Shown here: positions 1-8,434 of the stretch, in pieces | Layout: each line of letters opens with the position of its first letter | Numbering within the stretch: position 1 is the first letter of the stretch | NCBI RefSeq assembly: GCF_001704415.2 | Contig: NC_030822.1 | Coordinates: 56,041,345 to 56,105,344, forward strand | Length of the DNA stretch: 64,000 nt | Source of the DNA: Capra hircus | Taxonomy: Eukaryota > Chordata > Mammalia > Artiodactyla > Bovidae | Reading direction: 5' to 3' | The notes under the pieces: generated by a model | Told to the model about the DNA's origin: nothing | What the model saw: only the letters and a program-made list of their open reading frames with translations | Database searches by the model: none | Position numbers and translations under genes: made by a program

Positions 1-819
1 ACTTGGTCCTTTCTGCCTCTCCTTCCAGTGTAATCGTAAGAGCCACTGGACACAGAGGGAAGGAACCTGAATTCTGCTCCTGCCTCTCTGGCTCAAGAGT
101 TTAGAACTGCAGGCCAGCCTAGAGCCTCCCTGAGCCTGAGTGCTCTGTCTGAAAATATACGGCTTGAGTTAAAATTCGAAACACCGTTCCAGTTCTCACA
201 TTCCATCGCATGTCAAACTCGCAGAAGTTTCCTGAGTGAGGCTGTCCCCGACCCTGAGGTCCACAGGCGCCCTCTGAAGCCCTCCCAGGGAGAGGGGTCT
301 ACTCTTCATTCCCCATCGGTTTGCACAGGATTTGTGCTTTCTTGTTTGTCTTCTCCTGTCGAAATAGAAAGCAGCTCTGAATGCATGACTCTGCTTCTTC
401 CCGACCTCCGTCTATGTGTGCAGAGTCAGGTGAGGTGGTTAGTCCTCTGACTAATGCCTCCCCCTCAGGCAGACTTGAAGAGAGACCCATTTAAATTTGG
501 TTTTCCTGCCAGAATTGTCAGGCCTCAGTGGCCTTGGGAAATCACCTAGGAAGGAAATCACCATTTATCCAAACAACTCTGCCATCTGCACGGGCTGCCA
601 CCATCTCCTAACCTCTGCCTGGTCCGCTCAACTCCCCTGTTTCAGCGCCTCCACCCAAGGTCATGGTCACGCCTGGCGAAGTGTGGGCCTGTGCCCTCAG
701 CCAGGATGGCCCATCCAGGGAGCTCCAGACTCATTAAAAGCCAGGGCTTGTGTTCGCAACACAGATGAGCTGGAGAGGCACCCACCCAGGCATCAGATGC
801 TTCGCACTCTGAGAACTGC
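1..819. other. unique sequence, no gene seen
   Basis: No known repeat family and no exon with convincing splice sites was recognised. Open frames of about 60 to 115 codons occur on both strands, but they overlap one another and resemble no family I know. Composition is ordinary for mammalian intergenic or intronic DNA. Confidence 0.5.
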
Positions 820-965
820 AACTGTCTTTGCAGTGCGATCCTGAAGAAATCACTTGACATCTCTGAGTCCCATACTCCCATTTCCCTGGAGTGGACATCA
901 TAACACTTACCTTGTAGGGTTACTATGAGACTTAAATGTAATCAGTTATGTGAGCATGCATTTTT
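820..965 (+). repeat. MIR SINE, diverged
   Basis: The order of motifs follows the MIR core and tail: a CTCTGAGTCCC-like segment, then a CTTACCTTGTAGGGTTACTATGAG-type segment, then ATTAAATG-like sequence. Divergence is high, as expected for a mammal-wide element. The ends are approximate. Confidence 0.55.
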
Positions 966-1915
966 AAATGTGAATATTTTACACTCTTTACACATTACAG
1001 GTGTTCCGAATTACCTGACCCAACAACACCTCCTTGCCACAAGGCCACTGCCAGGGGAGCTACATCAATGAAGAAGCAGCATTTGTCTTGACACACAGAC
1101 TTGGAACGCACAACATATTCTCCCATTGAAAGGCTAACATGCATGGTATTTGGTTGTTGGCGATAGAAAGGACCATAGTTAGTACATTAGTTATGTGTGA
1201 GTTAAATAGATTTTCAAGGAGTTCCCGGAAAACCTCTCCCTCCACTTAACATTTTTTTCTATGAGAGAATAGTGTTCCCAATTCATAGAAACTAATTTCC
1301 AGGCAAATCTTTGGAACCCTGCCCATCTGTAAGTGGGAGTCTACCTTTGTTCAATCATCTTCAGGTGCAGTCATTCTGCGCTACCTGGTGGGCTAATAAC
1401 ACATTTGTGGATCCCAGAGGGTCTGCGATATTACAGGCACAGGTATGGTCTCCGGCCTTCCCCTGCAGAGTGAAGAAGGGGTGGAAGGAAAGAAAGAACA
1501 GTCACTTCCTCGGCCCCCTCATTCTGCAGTCAGGGAGCTTTCTGGGCGGGACCTTCAGAATCTGACAGCTCTTTCCAGGTAAAGGAGCATCCACAAAAGA
1601 CAAACACGTCATCACAGTTCCAGGTGAAAGGAAACCTCCGAAGAGACACCTATTTCTCAGCCAGAAACAGAAACAGATCCCCATCCTAAAGGCAGCCTTC
1701 AGGACGTAAGAGGCAGGGATTCGGGAACCCCAAAGCTGGTGGTGGATTACCCAGTGATTTCGGGTAAAGACAAGAGTATTTAGAGAGGGTTTGCACTGCT
1801 TCAAAAACCTAGCAGGTTCCCAGTTTCACGCCTCTGTGAGGGGCAATGGCCAGAAGGCCATCCAACCCACTTTTTTTTCCTCCCCAAGGGCTACAACCGA
1901 AGATGCAACTTGCCA
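966..1915. other. unique sequence, no gene seen
   Basis: No repeat family was recognised. The AT-richer part near 1080-1250 holds no clear exon. Frames up to about 100 codons on the minus strand (1502-1804) have no recognisable domain. Confidence 0.45.
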
Positions 1916-2334
1916 AGTTGTATGCTTGAGTCTGAATTCCACCCACCCCAGCCCTGCAAATGTGTAAGTTGAAGGCCAGCTCCCACCCTCCCTCCAGCAG
2001 CTCAGAATGGGATGGTAGTTGGAGATTTGGGGGTCTCTAAAGAGGTAATGAAGGTTAAATGAGGTCATTAGGGTGAGCACGAATCCAGCTAGACTGGTGT
2101 CCTTGTAAAAAGCGGACATCAGGACCCAGACACACAGAGCAGAGACCGCATGAAGACACGCAGAGAAGATGGCCACCTACCAGCCGAGGAGAGAGGCTGC
2201 AGAAGAAAGAAACCTGCTCACACTTAGATCTCAGGCTTCCAGCCTCCGGCACTGTGAGCATGGAAATGTCTATTGTTTAAGGCACCCAGCCTGTGGTGCT
2301 TTGTTAAGGCGGTCCCAGCAAATACACAGCAGAA
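1916..2334 (+). mobile_element. MLT1-type MaLR solo LTR
   Basis: The sequence follows the MLT1 LTR from the TGTATGCTTGAGT start through the GACTGGTGTCCTTGTAAAA-like block and ends in the typical CCAGCCTCC..ACTGTGAG and TTAAGGCACCCAGCCTGTGG blocks. It is an old, non-autonomous ERVL-related LTR. No internal region or second LTR is present. Boundaries are by eye and no target duplication was identified. Confidence 0.7.
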
Positions 2335-2817
2335 CAGCACCAGGGGCAAATAGCAAAGAAAATGAGATACAGACTCCAGGAGTCTGGCCTCCCAGTCAAG
2401 AAAACAGGCAGACTTGGATGGACGTGGTTAAAATACTTCCAGCTCTGAATCAGCACCTGGGCTGCAGGGCTCACCCCCACCTAGCTCTCAGGCTCCTGGT
2501 TCCTTCTTTGATCAAGCCAGCTGGCCTGCCCCTCCATTGCCCCCTGCCTCGGCACAGCATCTGCCAGCATCCCTGTTCCTAGGAGCCATCCTCCAGCCAC
2601 TGAGGGGGTCCCGTGCCATCCAGAGAAGGAGAAAAGATGGGACCAAGTAAACTCTTGTCAAGGCCACACTGTCTAGTTTCCCAGACATTCAGGACAGCTG
2701 AAGGCAGCACAGCTTGGGTGTGAAAATTTACCCCTCTCTCCCCCTCTTCTTATCCTGCCAGGCAAACAGGTTCTTATCCTTAACCGACAAGGAGAGTCCG
2801 GCTGAAAAGAGGAGCTG
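2335..2817. other. unique sequence, no gene seen
   Basis: No repeat or exon recognised. The 137-codon plus frame starting at 2169 runs out of the MLT1 LTR into this stretch and is therefore not credible as a gene. Confidence 0.45.
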
Positions 2818-2941
2818 TTCGTTTGTGCGTGTGTGTGTTTGTTTCACTGATATTTTATGAGTTTTGGGTTCAAAGCAAAATTGAGGGGACCATGCAGAAA
2901 TTTCCCATATACCCTGCCACCCCATATGCATAGCCTCCCTT
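2818..2941 (-). mobile_element. L1 fragment, ancient
   Basis: The stretch with TTTCACTGATATTTTATGAG and CAAAGCAAAATTGAGGGGA followed by TTTCCCATATACCC matches the antisense of an old mammalian L1. It is cut on the right by a CHR-type SINE. Confidence 0.5.
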
Positions 2942-2959
2942 GTTTTTCAGCTCGATTTC

Positions 2960-3080
2960 CTTCTGTTTTTTGGCAGGCCGCATGGCTTATGGGATCTTAG
3001 ATTCCCGACCAGGGACTGACTCGTGGCCTGTGGCAGTGAAAGTACTGAGTCCTAATACTGGACCTCCAGGGATTTCCCAG
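2960..3080 (-). mobile_element. CHR-2 type SINE (tRNA-Glu derived)
   Basis: Reverse complement of the cetartiodactyl CHR-2 head. The GGCCGCATGGCTTATGGGATC block, a degenerate CCCGACCAGGGACTGA block and the terminal CCAGGGATTTCC (complement of the GGAATTCCCTGG start) are all visible. The tRNA-like promoter boxes are decayed. Confidence 0.75.
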
Positions 3081-3171
3081 CCCAATTTACTTCTACTTGT
3101 TAAATCACCATCAGTCTTTCCCCTTCCTTTAAGTGTCCTCAAGCTCAGAAAACCTATAAGAGTTGGTAGCA

Positions 3172-3262
3172 TTTTTCAACAGCCTACAATGTGCCAGACA
3201 CTGTGCTAGCCATTTAGTTACATGACTTCTGATTCTCAGTCACCCTTGCATATAGGAAAGAG
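3172..3262 (-). repeat. MIR SINE fragment
   Basis: The block TACAATGTGCCAGACACTGTGCTAG followed by a TTTAGTTACATGACTTCTGATTCTCA-like segment is the reverse complement of the MIR tail region. It is short and diverged. Confidence 0.5.
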
Positions 3263-3305
3263 CACTCTCTTCTTTGTTTTTTTATTTTTAAAATATTTAT
3301 TGTAA

Positions 3306-3412
3306 GGCTTCCCTGGTGGGCCGGTGGGTAACAATCCTTGCTTCCACTGCAAGGAGCACAGGCTCCAGCCCAGATGGGGAAACTAAGATCCTCAGAGAGA
3401 CCAAAAAATTTT
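3306..3412 (+). mobile_element. CHR-2 type SINE
   Basis: Starts with GGCTTCCCTGGTGGGCCGGT and keeps the box-B-like segment in degenerate form, then AACTAAGATCC. It ends in an A-rich tail next to the antisense L1 that follows. Confidence 0.7.
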
Positions 3413-3600
3413 TTTAATTAAAACCTTTTTTATTTTATTAAAAAAATTGTCAACCATTAAAACTGACCTTTTCTGGTGTGCACATCCATGAATAATTCTT
3501 GAAGTACAGTTGATTTACAATATTGCTTTACTTTTAGGTGTACAACATAGTGACTCTGTTTTTATCTCTCTTTTTTAAAAAATTATATCCCATTATATGT

Positions 3601-3724
3601 CTGACTCAATGAACTTGAGTTTGAGCAACTTCCGGGAGATAGTGAAAGACAGGGAAGCCTGCTGTGCTACATAGAGTTCATGGGGTTGCAAAGAGTAGGA
3701 CACAACTTCCTGACTGAACAACAC
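3601..3724 (+). mobile_element. BovB 3'-end fragment
   Basis: The segment with GAACTTGAGTTTGAGCAACTTCCGGGAGATAGTG and GACAGGGAAGCCTG is the 3' end of BovB and ends in a degenerate ACTGAAC tail. It is about 120 bp, strongly 5' truncated, and nested in L1. Confidence 0.8.
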
Positions 3725-4012
3725 TAGGTAATTGTAAGACATAGAATATAATTCCCTGTGTTGTATAGTATATCTTTGTTGCTTTTATATTTTATGTATA
3801 ATAGTTTGTATCTGCTAATCCCCAACTCCTAATTCGTCCCTAAAGCCTCCCTATCCATTTGGTAACCATAAGTTTGTTTTCTGTCTGTTTCTGTTTTGTA
3901 TATATATTAATTTGTATTATTTTTCAGATTTCACATATAAGTGATATCTGGTATTTGTCTTTGTCTGACTTATTTCACCAATTATAATATTCTCCAGGTC
4001 CATCTATGTTGC

Positions 4013-4152
4013 TGAAAGTGAAAGTGAAGTCGCTCAGTTGTGTCCGACTCAGTCGTTTCCTTCTCCAGGGGATCTTCCCGACCCAGGAATCGAACCTGGG
4101 TCTCCTGCATTGCAGGCAGACCCTTTACCATCTGAGCCACCAGGGAAGCCCC
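4013..4152 (-). mobile_element. Bov-tA SINE, internally deleted
   Basis: The 3' (BovA) end and the tRNA-like head are both visible in reverse complement. The middle BovA segment is missing: GACTCAGTCG joins directly to TTTCCTTCTCCAGGGGATC. The head is well preserved, ending TGAGCCACCAGGGAAGCC. Confidence 0.9.
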
Positions 4153-4353
4153 TGGAAATGACAATACTTCATTCTTTTTACAGCTGAGTAATATTCCATT
4201 GGATACATATACATATATACACACCACATCTTCTTAAGTCAGTCATTTGTTAATTGACTTGGGTTGCTTCCATGTCTTGAATATTGTAAATGGCGCTTCT
4301 CTGAATACTGGGGTTCATGCAGCTCTTTAAATTAGCGCATCCCTGCTTAAAGA

Positions 4354-4568
4354 GGGCTTCCCTGGTGGCTCAGATGGTAAAGGATCCACCTGCAATGCAG
4401 GAGTCCCAGGTTCAATCCCTGGGTCAGGAAGATCCCCTGGAGAAGGAAACGGCAACCTATTCCAGTATGCTTGCCTGGAGGATCCCATGGACAGAGGAGC
4501 CTGGCGGGCTACAGTCCATGGGGTCGCAAAGAGTCAGATACGACTGAGCAGCTAAGCGCACACACACT
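4354..4568 (+). mobile_element. Bov-tA SINE, near full length
   Basis: Runs from GGCTTCCCTGGTGGCTCAGA through the box-B-like GGTTCAATCCC, the BovA segment and the CGACTGAGCAGCTAAGCGCA tail, then a short CA-rich end. A 76-codon frame spans it and is simply SINE sequence. Confidence 0.95.
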
Positions 4569-4569
4569 G

Positions 4570-4690
4570 ATTAAAGGTGAAAATTGAGGTACAGGCAGTT
4601 GAGGCACAGGCAGGCCGCTGCTGGGAGACAGAGCAAAGCCAGAAAGTTAACTTCATCCGACTCTTCGCACTTTCCACTCTGCCCCTCTGA
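4570..4690 (-). repeat. possible MIR fragment
   Basis: Weak similarity to the reverse complement of MIR: AGGCACAGGCAGGC, then an ACAGAGCAAAGCCAG-like block, then CTCTTCGCACTTTCCACTCTGCC. Diverged and uncertain. Confidence 0.35.
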
Positions 4691-4857
4691 CGAGAAAACA
4701 CACCTATGAAAACTCATTTATAATGTGAAATACTATGTGATGAAAGCGTTATTTCTGTTTCGATCCTTATTGTTAATAACTGGGAGATATATAAAAAAAG
4801 AGACAGAAAGAAATCTTCAACAAACATATAAATCCCATGACTTCTGAAACTGAGATC

Positions 4858-5275
4858 TGATCTCCAACTTAAAAACCTTCTATGTCTTCGTTTTGCCTGA
4901 AGAGAAGTCTAAATTCCTTTGGAGACTGGAGTGGCTCCCCAGTGCCTGCTGTATCAGCATTCTGTAGCTTTTCTTCATAGCACCTAGCACAATTTGAAGT
5001 TATATATTGTATTTAGATGATTGTTTGATTAATATCTGTCTTTCTGCACCGAACTGAAGTTCTATAGGTAACATGACCAGATAGTCTCTAGTATAAACAG
5101 AAACACTTTTGAAACTCAAAAGAGGTGCTAGTCATAATTATTCCAGGACAAGAACAAAACTGGGACACATGGCCATCCTATGTAGAAAACAGAACCTGAC
5201 TCTGGTTTTCTAGCCGTTAGAGTCCCAGTGCCAAGTCCCATACTTGGCACATAGGAGATGCTCAATAAACAAATC
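4858..5275 (+). repeat. L2 LINE 3' end, diverged
   Basis: Order of segments follows L2: an AAAAACCTTCTATG..GGCTCCCCAGTGCC-like block, ATAGCACCTAGCAC, then TTATATATTGTATTTAGATG and ATATCTGTCTTTCTGC. It ends CTTGGCACATAGGAGATGCTCAATAAAC. A segment at about 5095-5200 does not fit L2 and may be a later insertion. Confidence 0.6.
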
Positions 5276-5865
5276 TGCTGATTGATTCAGCAACATGTCC
5301 TTTGAAGATCTCTCACAATTTTGTCCCACTGTTGGGTTGCACCCCACAAGCCTACAAGGTCTACAAGTACAGCTTAGAGTCAGCAGTAGAGATATTAAGG
5401 GTTAATGGCTGGGAGAGCTCACATATCTGAGGCAAGGTCCTGGAGCAACAGCCCCCGACCCCGCTGTGTGCAGCAGAAGGCAGGAGGGCATGGCAGTGGT
5501 CTTCCTTCCTGGGGGAGGGACGTGACCAGTTTTAGGAGAGAACTGACAGCAGATTGGCTCATCGGTTGCTGGGGCAACTAGAGAGGGGCACGCCCTCACT
5601 GTCCCTTTGATAAGCTATCACAGTGGAGACATTTGGCTCTAAAGACTAGAACAATCAGTAATGGGAGTGAAAGGGTGGGCCAAGTAGGTAGAAAGTCAGT
5701 CATGTGAGTAAGATACAGGTGAAGCAGGCACTGGTGGAGCGGGGTATGCACAGACAGCATGAGAACAGCCATCCTGGGTGGATTAACCATCCACCCACCA
5801 TACCCTTCAGACCTCATCTACTGCGACTTCTCACATATCCAGCCCTAGTCACACAGGGGTCTCCA
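5276..5865. other. unique sequence, no gene seen
   Basis: No repeat family or exon recognised. Minus frames of 65 and 73 codons (5402-5599, 5596-5817) abut each other but show no domain or start context. Confidence 0.45.
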
Positions 5866-6192
5866 TGAAGCCCACTTTGAACACACCATACAGTCAGCCT
5901 GCTGCTGCTACTCACAATGTCCTCCCCTCACACTCTACCTACCTGAATCCTCCCGTCCTTAAAAGTCTTCCCAGCTCAAATACTGCCTCTTCTCTGGATT
6001 CCTGCTCCAATTTCCCAAAACACTTGAATATACCTCCTAATGACAGAGATCCTTCTGCATCATGGCTGTTTACGTGTCCTGTCCCGCATCAGACTGTGAG
6101 GTCCTTCAGGTTGGAGCACAGGTTTTATTCGTCTCTGCAGAGTCCATCCTGGTGGCAAACACAGACGGAGCATAGAATGAATGCCCATTGAG
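5866..6192 (+). repeat. L2 LINE 3' end
   Basis: Matches the L2 3' region: the AGTCTTCCCAGCTCAAATACTGCCTC block, the AGACTGTGAGGTCCTTCAGG block and a GGTGGCAAACACAGACGGAGCAT terminal block followed by GAATGAATG. Direction is plus. Confidence 0.7.
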
Positions 6193-6289
6193 AGAGTAAG
6201 AAAAGGTTGGACACCTCTGGGGTGTCCGCAGTAGAGAAAGGTTGAAAAGGAGTGCCCTTGTGTTCTGAAAGAATCATGTTTACATAGCT

Positions 6290-6375
6290 GAGACTAGACA
6301 GCTGGTCACTTTGAGCATCACACAGTACGGGGCACATAGCAAGCACGTCTTCAGTCAATATCATCACCATGCATC
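6290..6375 (+). repeat. MIR or L2 tail fragment
   Basis: CACACAGTACGGGGCACATAGCAAGCACGTCTTCAGTCAATA resembles the shared MIR/L2 3' tail. Only the tail can be supported. Confidence 0.45.
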
Positions 6376-6618
6376 AGCATCAGTATTCACACTGTCAGTT
6401 CCTTATGGATGACAATCTTTTACGGATGTATCCCCTCGTCTCCATCCTTCCTGTCTTCTACAGCTCTAATGCCAAGCTTCCACTGGCTCCTCACCTCCCC
6501 ACCAGCACTTCCTTGTAATGGAACCAATCTTCTCCCCTGCCTTCTGTCAGCCTGGATAAATTTGAGGAGTCCCTCCTTGACAGACAGACTTCCTGGCACA
6601 TATTCTTCAAAGCACATG
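6376..6618. other. unique sequence, no gene seen
   Basis: Left flank of the inverted element described next. A 70-codon plus frame (6409-6621) has no recognisable domain. Confidence 0.4.
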
Positions 6619-6894
6619 TGATGCAACGGCTGCTGTTGGACTCCTTGGAGTCTCCATCTTTCCCTCGGCCAGGCTGTTTGTATTCTTTAAAGACCTTTCT
6701 TGTAATGCTTGTGCTAACATTTACATCCCTGCTTAACTAGGCTGGCCTCTGCTGCCCTGGGCATTTCTTAGACTCATGCAGGATGGAGTTGCAATCTTTC
6801 CAAGCTATTCAGTAGCTCTTTTCCCAGTCAGAGCACAAAGCATGCTAAGAGCTGGAAGTTGCTTAGTGCGCAGGCTGCCTGGGGGTTGGATTGC

Positions 6895-7036
6895 CGCTGC
6901 TGCTGCTGCTAAGTCGCTTCAGTGTGTCCGACTCTGTGTGACCCCATGACCCCATGGACTGCAGCCCACCAGGCTCCTCTGTCCATGGGATTTTCCAGGC
7001 AAGAGTACTGGAGTGGGGTGCCACTGCCTTCTCCGG
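6895..7036 (-). mobile_element. Bov-A2 SINE, one unit
   Basis: Starts with the GCTGCTGCTGCTGCTAAGTCG block typical of the Bov-A2 3' end in reverse complement and ends CCACTGCCTTCTCCGG. Near-identical GGGGGTTGGATT and GGGGGGTTGGGTT sequences on its two sides look like the target duplication. It interrupts element A. Confidence 0.9.
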
Positions 7037-7077
7037 GGGGTTGGGTTACATCCAGTGAAAGTCGTGCTAGGTTAACC

Positions 7078-7296
7078 TGTGTGCGTGCTTGCTCAGTCGT
7101 GTCCTACTCTTTGCAACCTCGTGGACTGTAGCCCACCAGGCTCCTCTGTCCATGGGATTCTCCAGGCAAGAATACTGGAGTGGGTTGCCATTTCCTACTC
7201 CAGGGGATCCTCCCGACCCTGGGATCGAACTCACATCTTTTACATCTCCTGTACTGGCAGGCAGATTCTTTACCATTGCACCACCTGGGAAGCCAC
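7078..7296 (-). mobile_element. Bov-tA SINE
   Basis: Full reverse-complement Bov-tA: BovA segment, then the tRNA-like head ending GCACCACCTGGGAAGCC. Flanks TTAACCTGT and CAGGTTTAGCC suggest a diverged duplication. It is the second SINE inside element A. Confidence 0.9.
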
Positions 7297-7315
7297 AGGT
7301 TTAGCCTAGCCTAGA

Positions 7316-7530
7316 TATAAAGAAGGGCTTTGGAAACAGTTCTGAGCTACAGCAATGCTCAGCCACTCATCAGCCCTGTGACCAGCCAATAATTTAATCT
7401 CTCCAGATCATTACTTTCCACATCTGTTAAAAAAACGCAATCACATTACATAGGGTTGGTGTGAAGCTTAAATGGGAGAAGGAAAACAAAGAGGCACATA
7501 GTAATTGCTCACTAAATGGTATCTATTGTT
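7316..7530 (+). repeat. MIR SINE
   Basis: Near complete MIR order: GCCACTCATCAGCCCTGTGACC, TTTAATCTCTCCAGATCATT, CCACATCTGTTAAAAAAACG, GGGTTGGTGTGAAGCTTAAATG and GCACATAGTAATTGCTCACTAAATG. Confidence 0.8.
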
Positions 7531-7904
7531 TTAAAAGATAGAAAAAATGTATTGCAGACCTACTGTATATAAGGTATGTAGAGTATTAAACTCTGGTATT
7601 AAAGAAGATAAAAAGATAAAAAAGATATAATCCCTGCCTTCTTCCAGTTCAAAATCAGAACTCAAAGGGAGCATGATAGCAGCTCTAAGAGATACAGGCA
7701 GCTGCAGCAGGAGCAAAAAGGAGAGGGTGCGTGGCACTGGGGTGAAGCAAAACTGGGGTGTAAACTGAGCCTGTAAGATTGAGAAGAGCCTTGACTCTGA
7801 CATGATAAAATCTTGCAGAAGCAAACGTTTCTGCAAAATCTCAGAGAGAAGCTGGACAAAAACAATAGCAATGGCTTCTATTTTCATTAATTGCTCCCTC
7901 CAGT

Positions 7905-8100
7905 GTTTCATATTATCTCACTTAACTCTCCCAACAGCCCTGTCGAGACAGGTGCTACTAATACTCCCATTCCATCAGTAATCCTGAGGCTCCAAAAGGC
8001 AAAGGCACATGCTCAGGGTTACAGGGCTAGAAGCAGCCGAGCAGAACTTGAATTCAGATCGTTCTGACTCCAAAGCCAGAGCTCATAATGCCGCACTGTG
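7905..8100 (-). repeat. MIR SINE
   Basis: Reverse-complement MIR: TATCTCACTTAACTCTCCCAACAGCCCTG, then AGGTGCTACTAATACTCCCATT, GGTTACAGGGCTAGAAGC, GAACTTGAATTCAGATCG and TCTGACTCCAAAGCC. Confidence 0.85.
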
Positions 8101-8303
8101 TGTGCCTGGTGGGGACACGTGGGATTGAGAGGAAGATCAGTGTGGCTGGAGCCTAGGTCTGCAACGCATGCCAGGCATTTAGCGCAGGGTTAAATCTAAA
8201 AGAAGAAGTTTGAAGAAGAGAAGTAGGAAACTACTGAAGAAGATTCTGGAGTCTAGATGGAGGGGGCAGCTTCAGTTCTTATCTCTGTTTTGCCTTAAGC
8301 CAC

Positions 8304-8347
8304 TCCCCCCCGGGGGGGGAGGTATTAATAGCAGCCCTATTAATACC
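8304..8347. repeat. C7/G8 palindrome abutting an 11-bp hairpin
   Basis: Seven C (8305-8311) are followed at once by eight G (8312-8319). One base later GGTATTAATAG (8321-8331), a five-base spacer CAGCC, and CTATTAATACC (8337-8347) form a perfect inverted repeat. Confidence 0.9.
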
Positions 8348-8420
8348 CTATCATGCTAATAACAACAAAGGGAAGAGCCCTGGGAGGGAGGGCGGTGCTT
8401 CGGGCGGTGCACCATGCACT

Positions 8421-8434
8421 GCGCCCTCTACTGG
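8421..8434 (-). promoter_or_regulatory. consensus CTCF binding site
   Basis: GCGCCCTCTACTGG reads on the minus strand as CCAGTAGAGGGCGC. It agrees at every position with the published core CCASYAGRKGGCRS. The match lies in unique DNA, not in a SINE. It would orient toward lower coordinates. Occupancy is inferred, not shown. Confidence 0.55.

Larger units (their letters stand above)
3420..4340 (-). mobile_element. L1 3' end, interrupted by two ruminant elements
   Basis: Antisense L1 3' UTR is recognisable from the AGTACAGTTGATTTACAATATTG block and the later GAGTAATATTCCATTGGATAC block. A BovB 3' fragment (3601-3724) and a Bov-tA SINE (4013-4152) interrupt it, so the L1 is older than both. Only the 3' part is present and no intact coding frame remains. 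Confidence 0.8.
6619..7312 (+). repeat. unassigned element, copy A of an inverted pair
   Basis: After removing two SINEs (about 6895-7036 and 7078-7296), about 300 bases of this interval match the reverse complement of 12716-13033. Identity is roughly four in five by eye. It begins TGATGCAACGGC, passes ATCTTTCCAAGC and CAAAGCATGCTAAGA, and fades out near AGGTTTAGCCTAGCCT. I do not recognise it as MIR, L2, L1, MLT1 or a ruminant SINE. It could be an unrecognised repeat family (perhaps an LTR) or an old local inverted duplication. Confidence 0.75.

Noticed and set aside
4354..4430. tRNA gene
   Set aside because: The box-like segments belong to the tRNA-derived head of a Bov-tA SINE, repeated at about twenty sites here; no intact cloverleaf was seen.
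4317..4547. 76-codon plus-strand frame ending in RVRYD
   Set aside because: It is Bov-tA SINE sequence read in frame. The same peptide-like string recurs at other SINE copies (for example 40466-40648 and 57096-57287).
6895..7296. CRISPR-like spaced repeats
   Set aside because: The recurring units are two different ruminant SINEs with their own flanking duplications, in a mammalian genome.
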